DNA of 64,000 bases from Gammaproteobacteria bacterium (GTDB taxonomy: Bacteria > Pseudomonadota > Gammaproteobacteria > Pseudomonadales > Pseudohongiellaceae): positions 186,001-250,000 of the forward strand of contig DUBM01000011.1 of NCBI GenBank assembly GCA_012960305.1, in the 5' to 3' direction. The notes under the pieces are model-generated. The model had not been told where the DNA came from. It worked only from the letters and a program-made list of their open reading frames with translations, and made no database searches. Shown here piece after piece: positions 44,329 to 53,857 of this stretch. Made by a program: the position numbers and the translations under genes. Numbering within the stretch: position 1 is the first letter of the stretch; each line of letters starts with the position of its first letter.

Positions 44329-45033
44329 TTATTCGTAGCGAATTTCGATAGGCATAAGAGCAGCCCTAATCGCCGCACCCCAGATCAAATTGCCCATGTC
44401 GTTTAGATGCAGATTATCCTCGACAAAGATATCTGTCATGACTTTGCCGTTTGCTTTTAGGAAAGGGTTAGCTACATCTACGTAGTGAACAAGAGGGTCA
44501 TGATTAGCAATTGATTTGATATTCGCACTGACCCGTTGCGCGGCATCCCAAACACTAACCCGAGCGATACTGGGTTTCACCGAGAGAACGTAAATTCGGG
44601 TTTCTGGGAGAGACGCATGAACCTTCCCTACTATTTCCTGGAACTGACGGACAATTTTCTCTTCGGGTACATGATAAATAGTATCGTTATCACCTTCATA
44701 GATTAGGATCGCCCGTGGCTTATACTTTAATGCCACATCGTCCAAGTGATACAGAACATCTCCCATGACGCTACCACCAAAGCCCCGAGGAATAACTGTG
44801 AGAGGAGCCAATGCTTTAGCTGCCTGATCATTCCACCTTGCTATGCTGGAACTTCCAGTCAATAAAATTGCACCTTCGGGCTGGGGATGCATGCGATCTT
44901 GCTCAGCGAACCCGGCCATGGTGTCGTTCCAACGAGAGGGATCCAGATTCTGCGCAGCGGCCGGTAATGCGACGACCAGCAGTATTGCAGCTAAAAACCC
45001 TTTGCTAATTAATGTGTTACGAAGTTTATTCAT
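44329..45033 (-). CDS. Secreted SGNH/GDSL hydrolase
   Basis: 234 residues from the ATG at 45033 (AAAGG about 9 nt upstream). Signal peptide ends A-A-A-Q. Block I Ser is in T-G-S-S-S-I (near residue 62), block III-like E-G-D-N-D supplies the Asn, and block V D-x-x-H is in D-N-L-H-L-N. It is an exported esterase or acyl hydrolase acting on sugars, lipids or peptidoglycan; substrate unknown. Longer upstream starts (45051, 45108) would place charged residues before the signal. Confidence 0.87.
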   Translation of the reverse strand: MNKLRNTLISKGFLAAILLVVALPAAAQNLDPSRWNDTMAGFAEQDRMHPQPEGAILLTGSSSIARWNDQAAKALAPLTVIPRGFGGSVMGDVLYHLDDVALKYKPRAILIYEGDNDTIYHVPEEKIVRQFQEIVGKVHASLPETRIYVLSVKPSIARVSVWDAAQRVSANIKSIANHDPLVHYVDVANPFLKANGKVMTDIFVEDNLHLNDMGNLIWGAAIRAALMPIEIRYE

Positions 45034-45377
45034 GACTTTAACCTTTCTCATTAGTATTAATGGCTGTAATGGCCAACACTCTGGCAGTCTAATCGATACT
45101 CCCACCAAATTCTAACCACTTAGCGAGATCGCCCCCAATTCTTTTTTGGCAGCGAATCATAAATAGCTACCCGCTCGCCTTTAAGCACTCCTTCCCAACG
45201 CTTATTCGAGCCTTTGTGGAAGAAGCTATGACCATCCTTCCGCGTTCCTTAGCAGCGGCCGGGCATTATATTGACCACACTGTTTTTCATGAACTTAAAC
45301 GAAATCCTCCCCTTAATGAAGACCAAATTTCTTCGTTAACAGGAATGTCTAGTGAGGCAAACAACAATGAGGCGTCG
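45034..45377. other. Gap with one doubtful ORF
   Basis: 344 bp between two minus-strand genes. A + strand ORF from ATG 45228 to 45407 (59 residues) overlaps the end of the DUF2237 gene and has no recognisable family or strong ribosome-binding site; I do not call it. The promoter of the SGNH hydrolase gene should lie at the left end. Confidence 0.4.
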
Positions 45378-45749
45378 TCAGTTAATATCAACTGCAAATT
45401 CTTTTAGCTTTTCCAGTGGGACTATCTCAAGAGCACGCTTGTGTGTGCGAGTAAGATAGACCTTGGGGGCCATATTCTGCTCATAGGCCTGCAGCCAACG
45501 AGCGGCACAGAGACACCATGAGTCCCCTGGGTTCAATCCCGGGAATCCAAAATCTGGCATAGGTGTGGAAAGATCGTTGCCCTGAAATCGTGAGTATTCA
45601 AGAAATCCCTGACTAACCTTAATACAAACCGTGTGGGAACCTAAATCTGCATCACTAGTATTGCAACAGCCGTCACGAAAAAAGCCAGTTATAGGATCTG
45701 TTCCGCAGGGTAAAAGCGGCTCGTCAAAAACATTGAGAGAGTCATCCAT
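45378..45749 (-). CDS. DUF2237 family protein
   Basis: 123 residues matching DUF2237 along their length: N-V-F-x-E-P-L-x-P-C, T-G-F-F-R-D-G-C-C-N-T, F-P-G-L-N-P-G-D-S-W-C-L-C-A-A-R-W. The clustered Cys and acidic residues suggest metal binding, but the family has no established function. Cytoplasmic, single gene. Confidence 0.9.
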   Translation of the reverse strand: MDDSLNVFDEPLLPCGTDPITGFFRDGCCNTSDADLGSHTVCIKVSQGFLEYSRFQGNDLSTPMPDFGFPGLNPGDSWCLCAARWLQAYEQNMAPKVYLTRTHKRALEIVPLEKLKEFAVDIN

Positions 45750-45820
45750 GTCGGGAGAAACGCTTAGGGGGTTTTGTAGTTTTTAATGGCAAGGGGAATT
45801 CCAAAAATTATTATTACAAT

Positions 45821-46507
45821 CTAACGCCTTAATATCATGAACCATCGACCAATGTTAAGCACATTAGCTAATGCGGCGGAAAAATAGGTGAGTGCTGCCG
45901 CCTTCAAGATTTTTCTAACCGTTGGAATTGCAGATTCGTCGACATAATCACCCTCGATTAATATTGGCAGCGCTTTGTTAAAACTAGCGTCCCATTCTTC
46001 GGGCAATATAATCAGGTAAGCCAATGCCCCAGCAAGCTGAAGAAGCAAGCTGAGGGCAATCACCAATCCAATAACTATTGGTGACCTTACTATAAATCCC
46101 ACGATGGGAAAGGCGAACATAATGGCAACACCGACTTTACTTAATGCCTGAGCGGTGGGCAGGTAGCGCTTACGCAACTCGAATATTTTCTCCCTACGGT
46201 GAAATTGAATCGCATGACCTACTTCATGAGTTGCTACCGCCACAGCCGTCAAAGATTTTCCATTAAAATTATCCGGCCCCAATCGCACGGTCTGATCTCT
46301 GGGATCAAAATGATCCTGAAATGGATTGGTTTCTTCTACAGTGATCCCATCCAGCTCGAATCTTTCGATCAAGTGTTTAGCTAATTCTGCTCCAGTACCA
46401 GGCAGGGTTGAGATCTCTCCGCTATTGCTGCTCATTACGCGCCGGACCCAAAAAGACGGGACATAAACTAATATAGCTAATACTGCACCGATAATGAGTA
46501 GGAACAT
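45821..46507 (-). CDS. Neutral zinc metallopeptidase (YugP-like)
   Basis: 228 residues. An N-terminal helix, the zinc motif H-E-V-G-H in A-T-H-E-V-G-H-A-I-Q near residue 93, then two or three more helices with F-P-I-V-G-F-I-V and P-E-E-W-D-A-S-F-N-K-A, match the YugP-type membrane metallopeptidases. It lies 122 bp downstream of the acyl-CoA dehydrogenase pair on the same strand; functional connection is not evident. Confidence 0.9.
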   Translation of the reverse strand: MFLLIIGAVLAILVYVPSFWVRRVMSSNSGEISTLPGTGAELAKHLIERFELDGITVEETNPFQDHFDPRDQTVRLGPDNFNGKSLTAVAVATHEVGHAIQFHRREKIFELRKRYLPTAQALSKVGVAIMFAFPIVGFIVRSPIVIGLVIALSLLLQLAGALAYLIILPEEWDASFNKALPILIEGDYVDESAIPTVRKILKAAALTYFSAALANVLNIGRWFMILRR

Positions 46508-46628
46508 GGATTAACTTGTACTCAAATTACACGTTTAGTAGAATTTTCGTAGCTTGATACTCATACCTTCTCTAAACCACGTATCACTTTAAGTTACGAA
46601 AAAAATTTGCTGGACTAAGCTACCACTT

Positions 46629-47774
46629 TTAGAATCCATTTAAGCTCGCATAACGTTGACGGTGAAACCCTACATCACCAAGAAATTGTTGTGCAACTCG
46701 AGCACGCTTTATAAAGAATCCGATATCAAATTCATCCGTCATCCCTATGCCACCATGCATCTGGATACCTTCATTACTCACCAGGCAATACACTTCGGAT
46801 AATTTCGCTTTCGCTACACTTGCAAGAATGGAAATTTCTTTTTCGGTAGAATGCTCATCATCCAAAGCTGACAATGCTGCGATTACCGCTGACTTACACA
46901 ATTCTATTTCACTGTACATGGATGCTGCTCGATGCTGTAGACCCTGAAAGGACCCAATTAAAACCCCAAACTGTTCACGCTGCTTAAGATACTCAAGCGT
47001 GCGATCAAAAACTTCCTGAATGCCGCCTAACATTTCTGCTGCTAAGCCTATGCAAGCTCTATCCAGCACGCGAGTGAGACCAGCAAAACCATTACCCTCG
47101 TCTCCTAGTAAATTGTCAGCGAACACTTCGACATCAGTGAAGGTGATTTTGGAAGAATTTCGACTATCAACCATATGGGTGCGAGAAATTTCTACTCCTG
47201 GGCTTGCAGGGTCAACAAGAAACAAACTTATTCCTTTTGCGCTATCACTTTCCCCAGAAGTTCGTGCAACTACAATTAGTTTATTGGCAATGTGTCCATC
47301 CAAGACAAATGTCTTGCTACCGTTGAGCTTGAAGTTTTCTCCGCTCTTAGTAGCAGTCGTATTAAATTTAGTCGGGGCATGAAATGTTGTTTCATCTATC
47401 GCCATCGCCAAAAGCAACTCACCCTCAACTATCTTGGGCAGTAATTCAAGTTTTTGCCGTTCAGAACCCAGTTCATTGATTGTACTTGCACCCAGTAAAA
47501 CCGTTGGTATTAGTGGGGAACTTATCAGCGACCTACCGGTTTCTTCTAGAACTACACCAAGGCCACCGTAGCCAAAACCATAGCCACCATATTCTTCGGG
47601 AATAGCCATCCCTGCCCAGCCTAATGCAGCCATTTGCTGCCAAGTATCGGCATCAAAGCCTTTGGCGTCATCACTATCCCGTAGTCGCCGTAACTGACTC
47701 ACTGGGGCATTTTGTTGACAGAAACTTTTGGCTGAATCTTTTAATAATTGTTGATCTTCGTTTAGTACTAATGC
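46629..47774 (-). CDS. Acyl-CoA dehydrogenase family protein lacking the usual catalytic Glu
   Basis: 381 residues with the ACAD fold: N-terminal helices with G-M-A-I-P-E-E-Y-G-G, middle beta domain (L-N-G-S-K-T-F-V-L-D-G), and C-terminal Q-M-H-G-G-I-G-M-T-D-E-F. The place where most ACADs have Y-E-G-T with the catalytic Glu is filled by A-Q-Q-F-L-G-D, so the normal base is missing. It begins 23 bp after another ACAD that has the motif. Such adjacent unequal pairs form heterotetrameric (alpha2beta2) dehydrogenases, best known from steroid side-chain breakdown. GGAG lies 8 nt before the ATG at 47774. Confidence 0.88.
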   Translation of the reverse strand, partial: ALVLNEDQQLLKDSAKSFCQQNAPVSQLRRLRDSDDAKGFDADTWQQMAALGWAGMAIPEEYGGYGFGYGGLGVVLEETGRSLISSPLIPTVLLGASTINELGSERQKLELLPKIVEGELLLAMAIDETTFHAPTKFNTTATKSGENFKLNGSKTFVLDGHIANKLIVVARTSGESDSAKGISLFLVDPASPGVEISRTHMVDSRNSSKITFTDVEVFADNLLGDEGNGFAGLTRVLDRACIGLAAEMLGGIQEVFDRTLEYLKQREQFGVLIGSFQGLQHRAASMYSEIELCKSAVIAALSALDDEHSTEKEISILASVAKAKLSEVYCLVSNEGIQMHGGIGMTDEFDIGFFIKRARVAQQFLGDVGFHRQRYASLNGF

Positions 47775-47796
47775 CATTCCAGCGATCTCCAACTTT

Positions 47797-49026
47797 CTAT
47801 TTCTTAGCCAGACTCAAAATATCAGGCAATCCGAGCACACGCTTAGCAATAACATTCAATTGAACCTCTGAAGTTCCGCCCTCTATCGAATTTGCTTTCG
47901 AGCGCAACCAGTCCCGGGTTACTTGTAATTCATCTGTTGAAAAGCCATCACCTTCCCAACCTAGAGCCTGACTACCAACTGCTTCCAACAAGAGTTCGTA
48001 GCGCCGTTTATTAAGTTCACAGCCATAGTTCTTCAGCATGGAAGACGTCGCGTTAGGTCCCTGCCCCTGCTTCGATTCTTCCACTGAGCGTCTCGAGGTA
48101 AAAGCGAAAGCGTCACTATCAATTTTAAATTGAGCAATTTTGTCGCGTAACACAGAATCAGACAATTTATCCGTGTCGCCGCGATAATGCATAGCTGCGC
48201 CTTCAATACTTGCTACAGTGGACGTGGTTCCACCACGGTCGGACTGACCACTCGCTAGCCCAAAACTCGAAATCATAGTTCGTTCATGTTGCAAGAGCCT
48301 TTTCGCTATCGTCCAACCTTCGTTCAAGCGGCCGACTAAATTACCAGCAGGAACTTTCACATCATCAAAGAATGTTTCGCAAAATGGTGACGACCCACTG
48401 ATTAATTGAATTGGCTTGGTACTAATACCTTCGCTGCTCATATCAAACAAGATAAAGCTTATTCCTGAATGTTTTGGCACATCGGTATCAGTTCGCACTA
48501 AACAGAAAATCCAATCGGCTTTGTCCGCATAGGAAGTCCAGACTTTGGAACCATTAATAAGGTAGTTATCGCCCTGTAAATCTGCCTTGGTGCCTAAACT
48601 AGCTAAATCAGAACCTGATCCTGGCTCTGAATAACCCTGGCACCAGCGAATTTCACCACGAACAATTTTTGGAATATGTTCCATTTTATGTTCGTGACTG
48701 CCGTATTCTAGCAAGACCGGCCCTAGCATGCTGATTCCAAAACTAGTGATAGCGGGTCGCGCATTGATTCGGGCAAGCTCCTGATTGAGGATAATTATTT
48801 CCTCTTTTAACAAGCCACCACCGCCGTATTCAGTTGGCCAAGATGGGCAGGTCCAACCTTTATCAGCCATCCGATCCAACCACAATTTGCTCTCAGGGTT
48901 TGCAAAGGTTGGGCTCTTCCCTCCCCAGACAATCTCCTCTTGCACCATAGGCGTTCGCATTGACTGGGGGCAATTCTCCTCCAACCACTGACGCGTACTG
49001 TTTTGAAAATCTTTCAGTGCAAACAC
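47797..49026 (-). CDS. Acyl-CoA dehydrogenase
   Basis: 409 residues from a GTG with AGGAG 7 nt upstream. Motifs: W-P-T-E-Y-G-G-G-G near the start, Q-G-Y-S-E-P-G-S-G-S-D-L-A-S-L, V-W-T-S-Y-A-D and near the end S-I-E-G-G-T-S-E-V-Q, which carries the likely catalytic Glu. It oxidises an acyl-CoA to enoyl-CoA using FAD. The next gene encodes an ACAD without this Glu, so the two probably form one complex. Part of the minus-strand beta-oxidation operon (34 bp after the alcohol dehydrogenase). Confidence 0.93.
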   Translation of the reverse strand: MFALKDFQNSTRQWLEENCPQSMRTPMVQEEIVWGGKSPTFANPESKLWLDRMADKGWTCPSWPTEYGGGGLLKEEIIILNQELARINARPAITSFGISMLGPVLLEYGSHEHKMEHIPKIVRGEIRWCQGYSEPGSGSDLASLGTKADLQGDNYLINGSKVWTSYADKADWIFCLVRTDTDVPKHSGISFILFDMSSEGISTKPIQLISGSSPFCETFFDDVKVPAGNLVGRLNEGWTIAKRLLQHERTMISSFGLASGQSDRGGTTSTVASIEGAAMHYRGDTDKLSDSVLRDKIAQFKIDSDAFAFTSRRSVEESKQGQGPNATSSMLKNYGCELNKRRYELLLEAVGSQALGWEGDGFSTDELQVTRDWLRSKANSIEGGTSEVQLNVIAKRVLGLPDILSLAKK

Positions 49027-49059
49027 TTAACCACTCCTACTAATCAAATCAACTCTCGG

Positions 49060-50097
49060 TTAAACACTAACAAGAACTTGTCTGCCTCGAACCTGACCTG
49101 CTTTTAAATCCACCAGGGCTGCATTTACTTCGGAGAGAGGCCTTTCGACGATGTCGATTGGCGCAATTTTTCCATCTCGCACCATAGTCATTAAGTCACT
49201 CATATCTTGAAGGCTTCCCACATAACTTCCTTGAATAATACGTGCATTCATTGGGATAAAAGGAATAGGCATGCTCAAGGCACCACCGTAGAGTCCAATA
49301 ATTACCAACATGCCACCTTTACGGAGGCAATTGAGGCCATAATTCACGGAGGCTTCAGCGCCGACAAAATCCAATGCCGCGTAGGCACCACCGGTTGCTT
49401 TTTTAATGGCTTTAGCGGTTTGAGGGTCAGAGGAATTAAAAGTGCGAGTTGCACCAAAGTCTCGAGCGGTTTGAAGTTTTCCTTCATCGATATCCACAAC
49501 AATAGGATCAATTCCCATAGCCTTTGCAATTTGAATCGCCATTGACCCAACACCACCAGCACCGATGATTACCACTTCATCATCTGCTTGTAGTTCACCC
49601 ACTTTTTTTAGCGCCCCATAGGCGGTGAGTCCAGAACATGCATAAGTCGCTGCTAGGGAATCACTGACGTCACCCTTGTCAAACAAGTAACGACTATGGG
49701 GAACCAAAACATGATCTGCGAAACCACCATGTTGCGCGATACCCAATGCCCTGCCAGGCGTACAAAGCTGTTCATCGCCACGCTGACAAGCCGCGCATTC
49801 GCCACAGCCAATCCAAGGGAACACCACTCGGAGATCACCAATAGCAGCACCTTCGGCATCTGGACCAAGCGCGACCACTTTACCAAATATTTCATGGCCC
49901 AAGACCATGCCTTCTTGCCCAACTTCTAGTTGCTTACCTCCACCTAGTTCAAACACTCCATCATGCATATGAATATCGGAATGGCAAACACCGCAGGCAA
50001 CAGTTTTTATTAGTACTTCCGTACCTTGGGGCTGTGGAGTTTCAGTTTCCACCTCCACCAATGCCGCACCGGGAGTTGTAGTTTGATATGAAATCAT
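49060..50097 (-). CDS. Zinc-dependent alcohol dehydrogenase (MDR family)
   Basis: 345 residues. Catalytic zinc site: Cys38 in G-V-C-H-S-D and His68-Glu69 in G-H-E; structural zinc Cys in C-G-E-C-A-A-C-x6-C; Rossmann motif G-A-G-G-V-G near residue 178. It interconverts an alcohol and an aldehyde or ketone with NAD(P). Its place in an operon of acyl-CoA enzymes suggests it handles an oxidised side chain or a fatty alcohol. 63 bp downstream of the bifunctional enzyme gene. Confidence 0.92.
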   Translation of the reverse strand: MISYQTTTPGAALVEVETETPQPQGTEVLIKTVACGVCHSDIHMHDGVFELGGGKQLEVGQEGMVLGHEIFGKVVALGPDAEGAAIGDLRVVFPWIGCGECAACQRGDEQLCTPGRALGIAQHGGFADHVLVPHSRYLFDKGDVSDSLAATYACSGLTAYGALKKVGELQADDEVVIIGAGGVGSMAIQIAKAMGIDPIVVDIDEGKLQTARDFGATRTFNSSDPQTAKAIKKATGGAYAALDFVGAEASVNYGLNCLRKGGMLVIIGLYGGALSMPIPFIPMNARIIQGSYVGSLQDMSDLMTMVRDGKIAPIDIVERPLSEVNAALVDLKAGQVRGRQVLVSV

Positions 50098-50159
50098 TCT
50101 TCGACCTCAAAATTATTAATGTATTTATCAGCTAAAAAATTAGAGAAAACGACAACTGC

Positions 50160-52265
50160 TTAGCCGTTTTTAGCTCCCCACTCGGCAAACGTACTACCTT
50201 CTTCAGCCAACTGTTTTAACAATGGTGCTGGCTTCCAATACTGCTCGCCATAAAGATCGCGAAATTCACAAATTTTATCATAAACATTTTTAAGCCCGAC
50301 TTGATCGGCATAATGCATTGGTCCACCCTTCGCCACTGGAAAGGCATATCCGAATACATAAACCACATCTATATCCGACGGACGCTGTGCTATACCTTCC
50401 TCAAGAATAAGTGCAGCTTCGTTAATCAATGGATAAAAGCAGCGAGCCAGAATTTCATCATCGCCAATATCTCTTTGTTCAAGGTCTAATTTAGCTGCTT
50501 CTTCTTTTATCATTGACTCTACTTCAGGGTCGGATAAACGACGGCGAGTTTCTGGATCGTATTTATAAAAACCTGACCCAGTCTTTTGGCCATGACGCCC
50601 CATCTCCACAAGCAAAGTGCCCATTCGGTAAAGCTTAGGATCGTCCGGTAGATCAGTTCGACCTTGCCTGGCTTTGTAACCAACATCCAGACCGGCAAGA
50701 TCACTCATCGCCAGTGGGCCCATAGCCATGCCAAATCTTTCCAGAGAACCATCGACTTGAGCTGGAGTACAACCGTCCATTAAGAGCATCTGCGCTTCGC
50801 GGCCATAGCCACCCAACATACGATTACCTATGAAGCCGTAGCAAACCCCGGAAAGAGCACAGACTTTGCCAATTTTCTTACCAATGCTCATAGCGGTTGC
50901 TACTACATCATCAGCAGTCTTTTCTCCACGAACGTTTTCCAACAACTTCATGACGTTTGCTGGACTGAAAAAGTGCATACCAACAACATCTTGTGGGCGA
51001 CTAGTTGCAGCGGCTATAGCATCGACATCTTGATAGGAAGTATTTGTTGCGAGAATCGCACCTTGCTTGCAGACACCATCGAGCTTGGCAAAAATTTCTT
51101 TCTTAAGTTCCAAATTCTCGAAGACGGCCTCGATCACCAAATCAACGTCTCCAATATCTTCATAATTCGTTGTACCTGTAATTAACCCAATACGCTGTTC
51201 CATTTGGTCAGCAGGAAGTTTTCCTTTTTGAACAGTGATCGTATAGTTCTTGCGAATGATATGCATTCCACGCTCAAGCGCTTCATCATTAATCTCCAAC
51301 ATCACTACAGGTATTCCAACGTTGGCAAAACACATCGCAATACCGCCACCCATTGTGCCGCCACCGATAATGGCAACTTTTTTGATATCACGAACAGGTG
51401 TGTCTCTAGGGAGACCTTTAATTTTTGCGGCTAATCTTTCAGCAAAAAAGATATGCCGCATGGCTGCGGATTCTGATGAAGTCACCAGCTCTTTAAACAG
51501 CTCTCGCTCCCGCTCCAGACCTTCATCCATTGGAAGATTCACGGCGGCTTCAATACAAGAAACAATTTTATCTTGCGCTATTTGTCCGCGGGCTCGCTTG
51601 ACTAATTGCTTACGCGCGCTATCAAAAAACCCAGGCTCAATTGCCGCTGAGTCAATGGTAATATCTCGAATACGTTTTAATGACGCTCCAGACTCAACTA
51701 AACCTTTGGCATATTGAATCGCACCACTACGAACGTCATCACCACTCAAGACTTCATCAACCAAACCCATATCCAAAGCCTTTTTTGCCGCAACAGGATT
51801 ACCACTGGTGATCATATCGAGCGCTGCTTTTACGCCAGCTATTCGTGGCACTCTTTGGGTTCCGCCAGCACCTGGCAAGAGGCCAAGTTTAACTTCTGGC
51901 AAGCCAACTTTGGCAGAAGCAATAGCACATCGATAGTGGCAGGCGAGCGCTACTTCAAAACCACCGCCTAATGCAGTGCCGTGGATCGCCGCAATTACCG
52001 GCTTGCTTGAGTTTTCGATAGCCGACAAAGCTGCTGGCAAACCCGGTTCCTTGGGTGGCTTGCCAAATTCAGTGATGTCTGCGCCAGCGATAAAAGTACG
52101 CCCTTCACAACACAACACAATCGCTTCCGATGCATCATTTTGAGCAATGGTGATAGCTTCCAAGATACCTGCTCTAACTACCTGCGCCAATGCGTTTACC
52201 GGTGGATTGTTCACGCTAACTATCCCGATATTACCAACTAGTTCATAACTCACTGCTTCTGACAT
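50160..52265 (-). CDS. Enoyl-CoA hydratase/3-hydroxyacyl-CoA dehydrogenase (FadJ-like)
   Basis: 701 residues. N-terminal crotonase domain (about 1-190) with oxyanion loop F-I-A-G-A-D-I and G-G-G-F-E plus G-L-P-E, giving both catalytic Glu. A linker follows, then an NAD-binding domain from about 305 (I-G-G-G-T-M-G-G-G-I-A) and C-terminal 3HCDH repeats with H-F-F-S-P-A-N-V-M-K. It hydrates enoyl-CoA and oxidises the 3-hydroxyacyl-CoA. Length fits anaerobic-type FadJ. The thiolase for the last step is encoded 57 bp upstream. Confidence 0.93.
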   Translation of the reverse strand: MSEAVSYELVGNIGIVSVNNPPVNALAQVVRAGILEAITIAQNDASEAIVLCCEGRTFIAGADITEFGKPPKEPGLPAALSAIENSSKPVIAAIHGTALGGGFEVALACHYRCAIASAKVGLPEVKLGLLPGAGGTQRVPRIAGVKAALDMITSGNPVAAKKALDMGLVDEVLSGDDVRSGAIQYAKGLVESGASLKRIRDITIDSAAIEPGFFDSARKQLVKRARGQIAQDKIVSCIEAAVNLPMDEGLERERELFKELVTSSESAAMRHIFFAERLAAKIKGLPRDTPVRDIKKVAIIGGGTMGGGIAMCFANVGIPVVMLEINDEALERGMHIIRKNYTITVQKGKLPADQMEQRIGLITGTTNYEDIGDVDLVIEAVFENLELKKEIFAKLDGVCKQGAILATNTSYQDVDAIAAATSRPQDVVGMHFFSPANVMKLLENVRGEKTADDVVATAMSIGKKIGKVCALSGVCYGFIGNRMLGGYGREAQMLLMDGCTPAQVDGSLERFGMAMGPLAMSDLAGLDVGYKARQGRTDLPDDPKLYRMGTLLVEMGRHGQKTGSGFYKYDPETRRRLSDPEVESMIKEEAAKLDLEQRDIGDDEILARCFYPLINEAALILEEGIAQRPSDIDVVYVFGYAFPVAKGGPMHYADQVGLKNVYDKICEFRDLYGEQYWKPAPLLKQLAEEGSTFAEWGAKNG

Positions 52266-52321
52266 GTTTATTCCTTCTTCTAAAGATAAATTCTTAATGT
52301 GTGGCTCTTATTGAATTGCAT

Positions 52322-53542
52322 TTAATCAACCCGTTCAAGGATTGCCGCAACACCCTGACCTATTCCGATACATAAACTGATTGCCGCATAACGACCACCA
52401 GTTCTCTCCAATTGACGCATCGCCGTAATCGCTATCCGCGCACCAGACGCTCCCAGAGGATGCCCGATGGCTATTGCACCACCATTCGGATTGACGCGGG
52501 AATCGCTGAAATCAACTTCCAACATTCTCAAACAACCAAGTACCTGGGGTGCGAAGGCCTCATTAATTTCGATAATGTCCATATCTGAAAGTTCCAAGCC
52601 AGATCTCGATAGTGCTTTACGTATGGCGAAAACGGGACCGAAACCCATTACTCTGGGCTCTACACCAGCGACTCCACCGGCTATTATGCGGACCCGCGGT
52701 TTCACTCCATATTTTTCGCCGACAGCTTTGTTTCCAACAATCAGTGCCGCCGCACCGTCGTTAATCCCAGAAGCATTGCCTGCAGTGACTACTCCGTCAT
52801 CAAAAAGCGTTCTCAACCCGCTTAATACACCCACAGTGGATTGTGGGCGAGGATGCTCATCGGCGTCGACCGTAACTGGCGGCTTTTTTCGACCCATTGG
52901 CACTTCGACAGGAATTATTTCATCAGTAAAAAAACCATCTGCTCGAGCTGCTTCATATTTCGCCTGAGAGGCCGCAGCAAAGGCATCCGCTTGTTCTCGA
53001 GAGATACCTAAGTCACTGGCAATATTATCTGCCGTCTCGGGCATGGAATCATTACCAAAGGCCGAAGCGAATGCCGGGTTAGTAAAACGAGCACCTAAAG
53101 TGGAATCGGCAATTTGTTGACCACGATCAAAAGCACTATGAGACTTAGATATTATTAATGGCGCACGACTCATAGATTCGACACCACCAGCAAGGAATAG
53201 ATCACCCTCACCAACTTTGACACCACGAGCCGCATCGAGAGTAGCCGCCAAACCAGAACCACATAATCGGTTCACCGTCAGCCCGGCCACGTTTGTTGGC
53301 ATGCCTGCACGCAGCAGCGCAAACCTGGCTACATTCCTACAATCTTCGCCGGCGCCATTAGTATTGCCCATAATGGCATCTTCAAATGCTTCAGCGTCGA
53401 AGGAGTTTCTCTCCACGACATTTTTGATTACATGAGCCAGTAAATCGTCAGGCCTGATTGGGGATAAAGCACCAGCATGGCGACCAAATGCGGAACGTCC
53501 CCCATCATAAATATATGCGTCGGTGAGTGAGTTGTCTGGCAT
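52322..53542 (-). CDS. 3-ketoacyl-CoA thiolase
   Basis: 406 residues with the thiolase set: nucleophile Cys94 in N-R-L-C-G-S-G, N-E-A-F-A, His in G-H-P-L-G-A-S-G-A and C-I-G-I-G-Q-G near the end. It cleaves 3-ketoacyl-CoA to acetyl-CoA and a shortened acyl-CoA. First gene of the minus-strand operon thiolase, FadJ-like, alcohol dehydrogenase, two ACADs. PcaF-like (beta-ketoadipyl-CoA) activity is possible because the two groups are similar. Confidence 0.92.
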   Translation of the reverse strand: MPDNSLTDAYIYDGGRSAFGRHAGALSPIRPDDLLAHVIKNVVERNSFDAEAFEDAIMGNTNGAGEDCRNVARFALLRAGMPTNVAGLTVNRLCGSGLAATLDAARGVKVGEGDLFLAGGVESMSRAPLIISKSHSAFDRGQQIADSTLGARFTNPAFASAFGNDSMPETADNIASDLGISREQADAFAAASQAKYEAARADGFFTDEIIPVEVPMGRKKPPVTVDADEHPRPQSTVGVLSGLRTLFDDGVVTAGNASGINDGAAALIVGNKAVGEKYGVKPRVRIIAGGVAGVEPRVMGFGPVFAIRKALSRSGLELSDMDIIEINEAFAPQVLGCLRMLEVDFSDSRVNPNGGAIAIGHPLGASGARIAITAMRQLERTGGRYAAISLCIGIGQGVAAILERVD

Positions 53543-53857
53543 CGATTACTCTCTGTTGAATTTTTAACCGAGAGGAGTTGTTGGCAAACACACTACCACT
53601 AATGCATGCCCCAATAGCTCCCCCTGAATATTGGCTCTGGCTGCCCCACTTTTCCTGTCGCAACGACAAACAATGTACACTGCGACTCATACTCAAATGA
53701 CAGTGCTTGGATAGACGGGTCGGCCATTCTAGCATAGCCGTTTCAGGGGTGGAATTAACCCGAAGCCCAGGGAATGCGGTGGCCTCAGTCGCATAAAATA
53801 GGTTGCTGTGCTAGCTTAGCCGCTCTTTTCAATTTAGTAGTTATTAGGCAGCTCAGC
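53543..53857. promoter_or_regulatory. Divergent control region between beta-oxidation genes
   Basis: 315 bp separate the divergent thiolase operon and ACAD gene, so both promoters lie here. A dyad TGTCG-CAA-CGACA sits at 53656-53668 and could be an operator. I do not see a good PsrA-type GAAAC-N4-GTTTC site. Regulator unknown. Confidence 0.4.

Noticed and set aside
45216..45407. 63-codon + strand ORF
   Set aside because: It overlaps the 3' end of the well-supported DUF2237 gene, matches no family and has no clear start signal.
51250..52967. Plus-strand ORFs of 155 and 166 codons
   Set aside because: Antisense shadows of the FadJ-like and thiolase genes.
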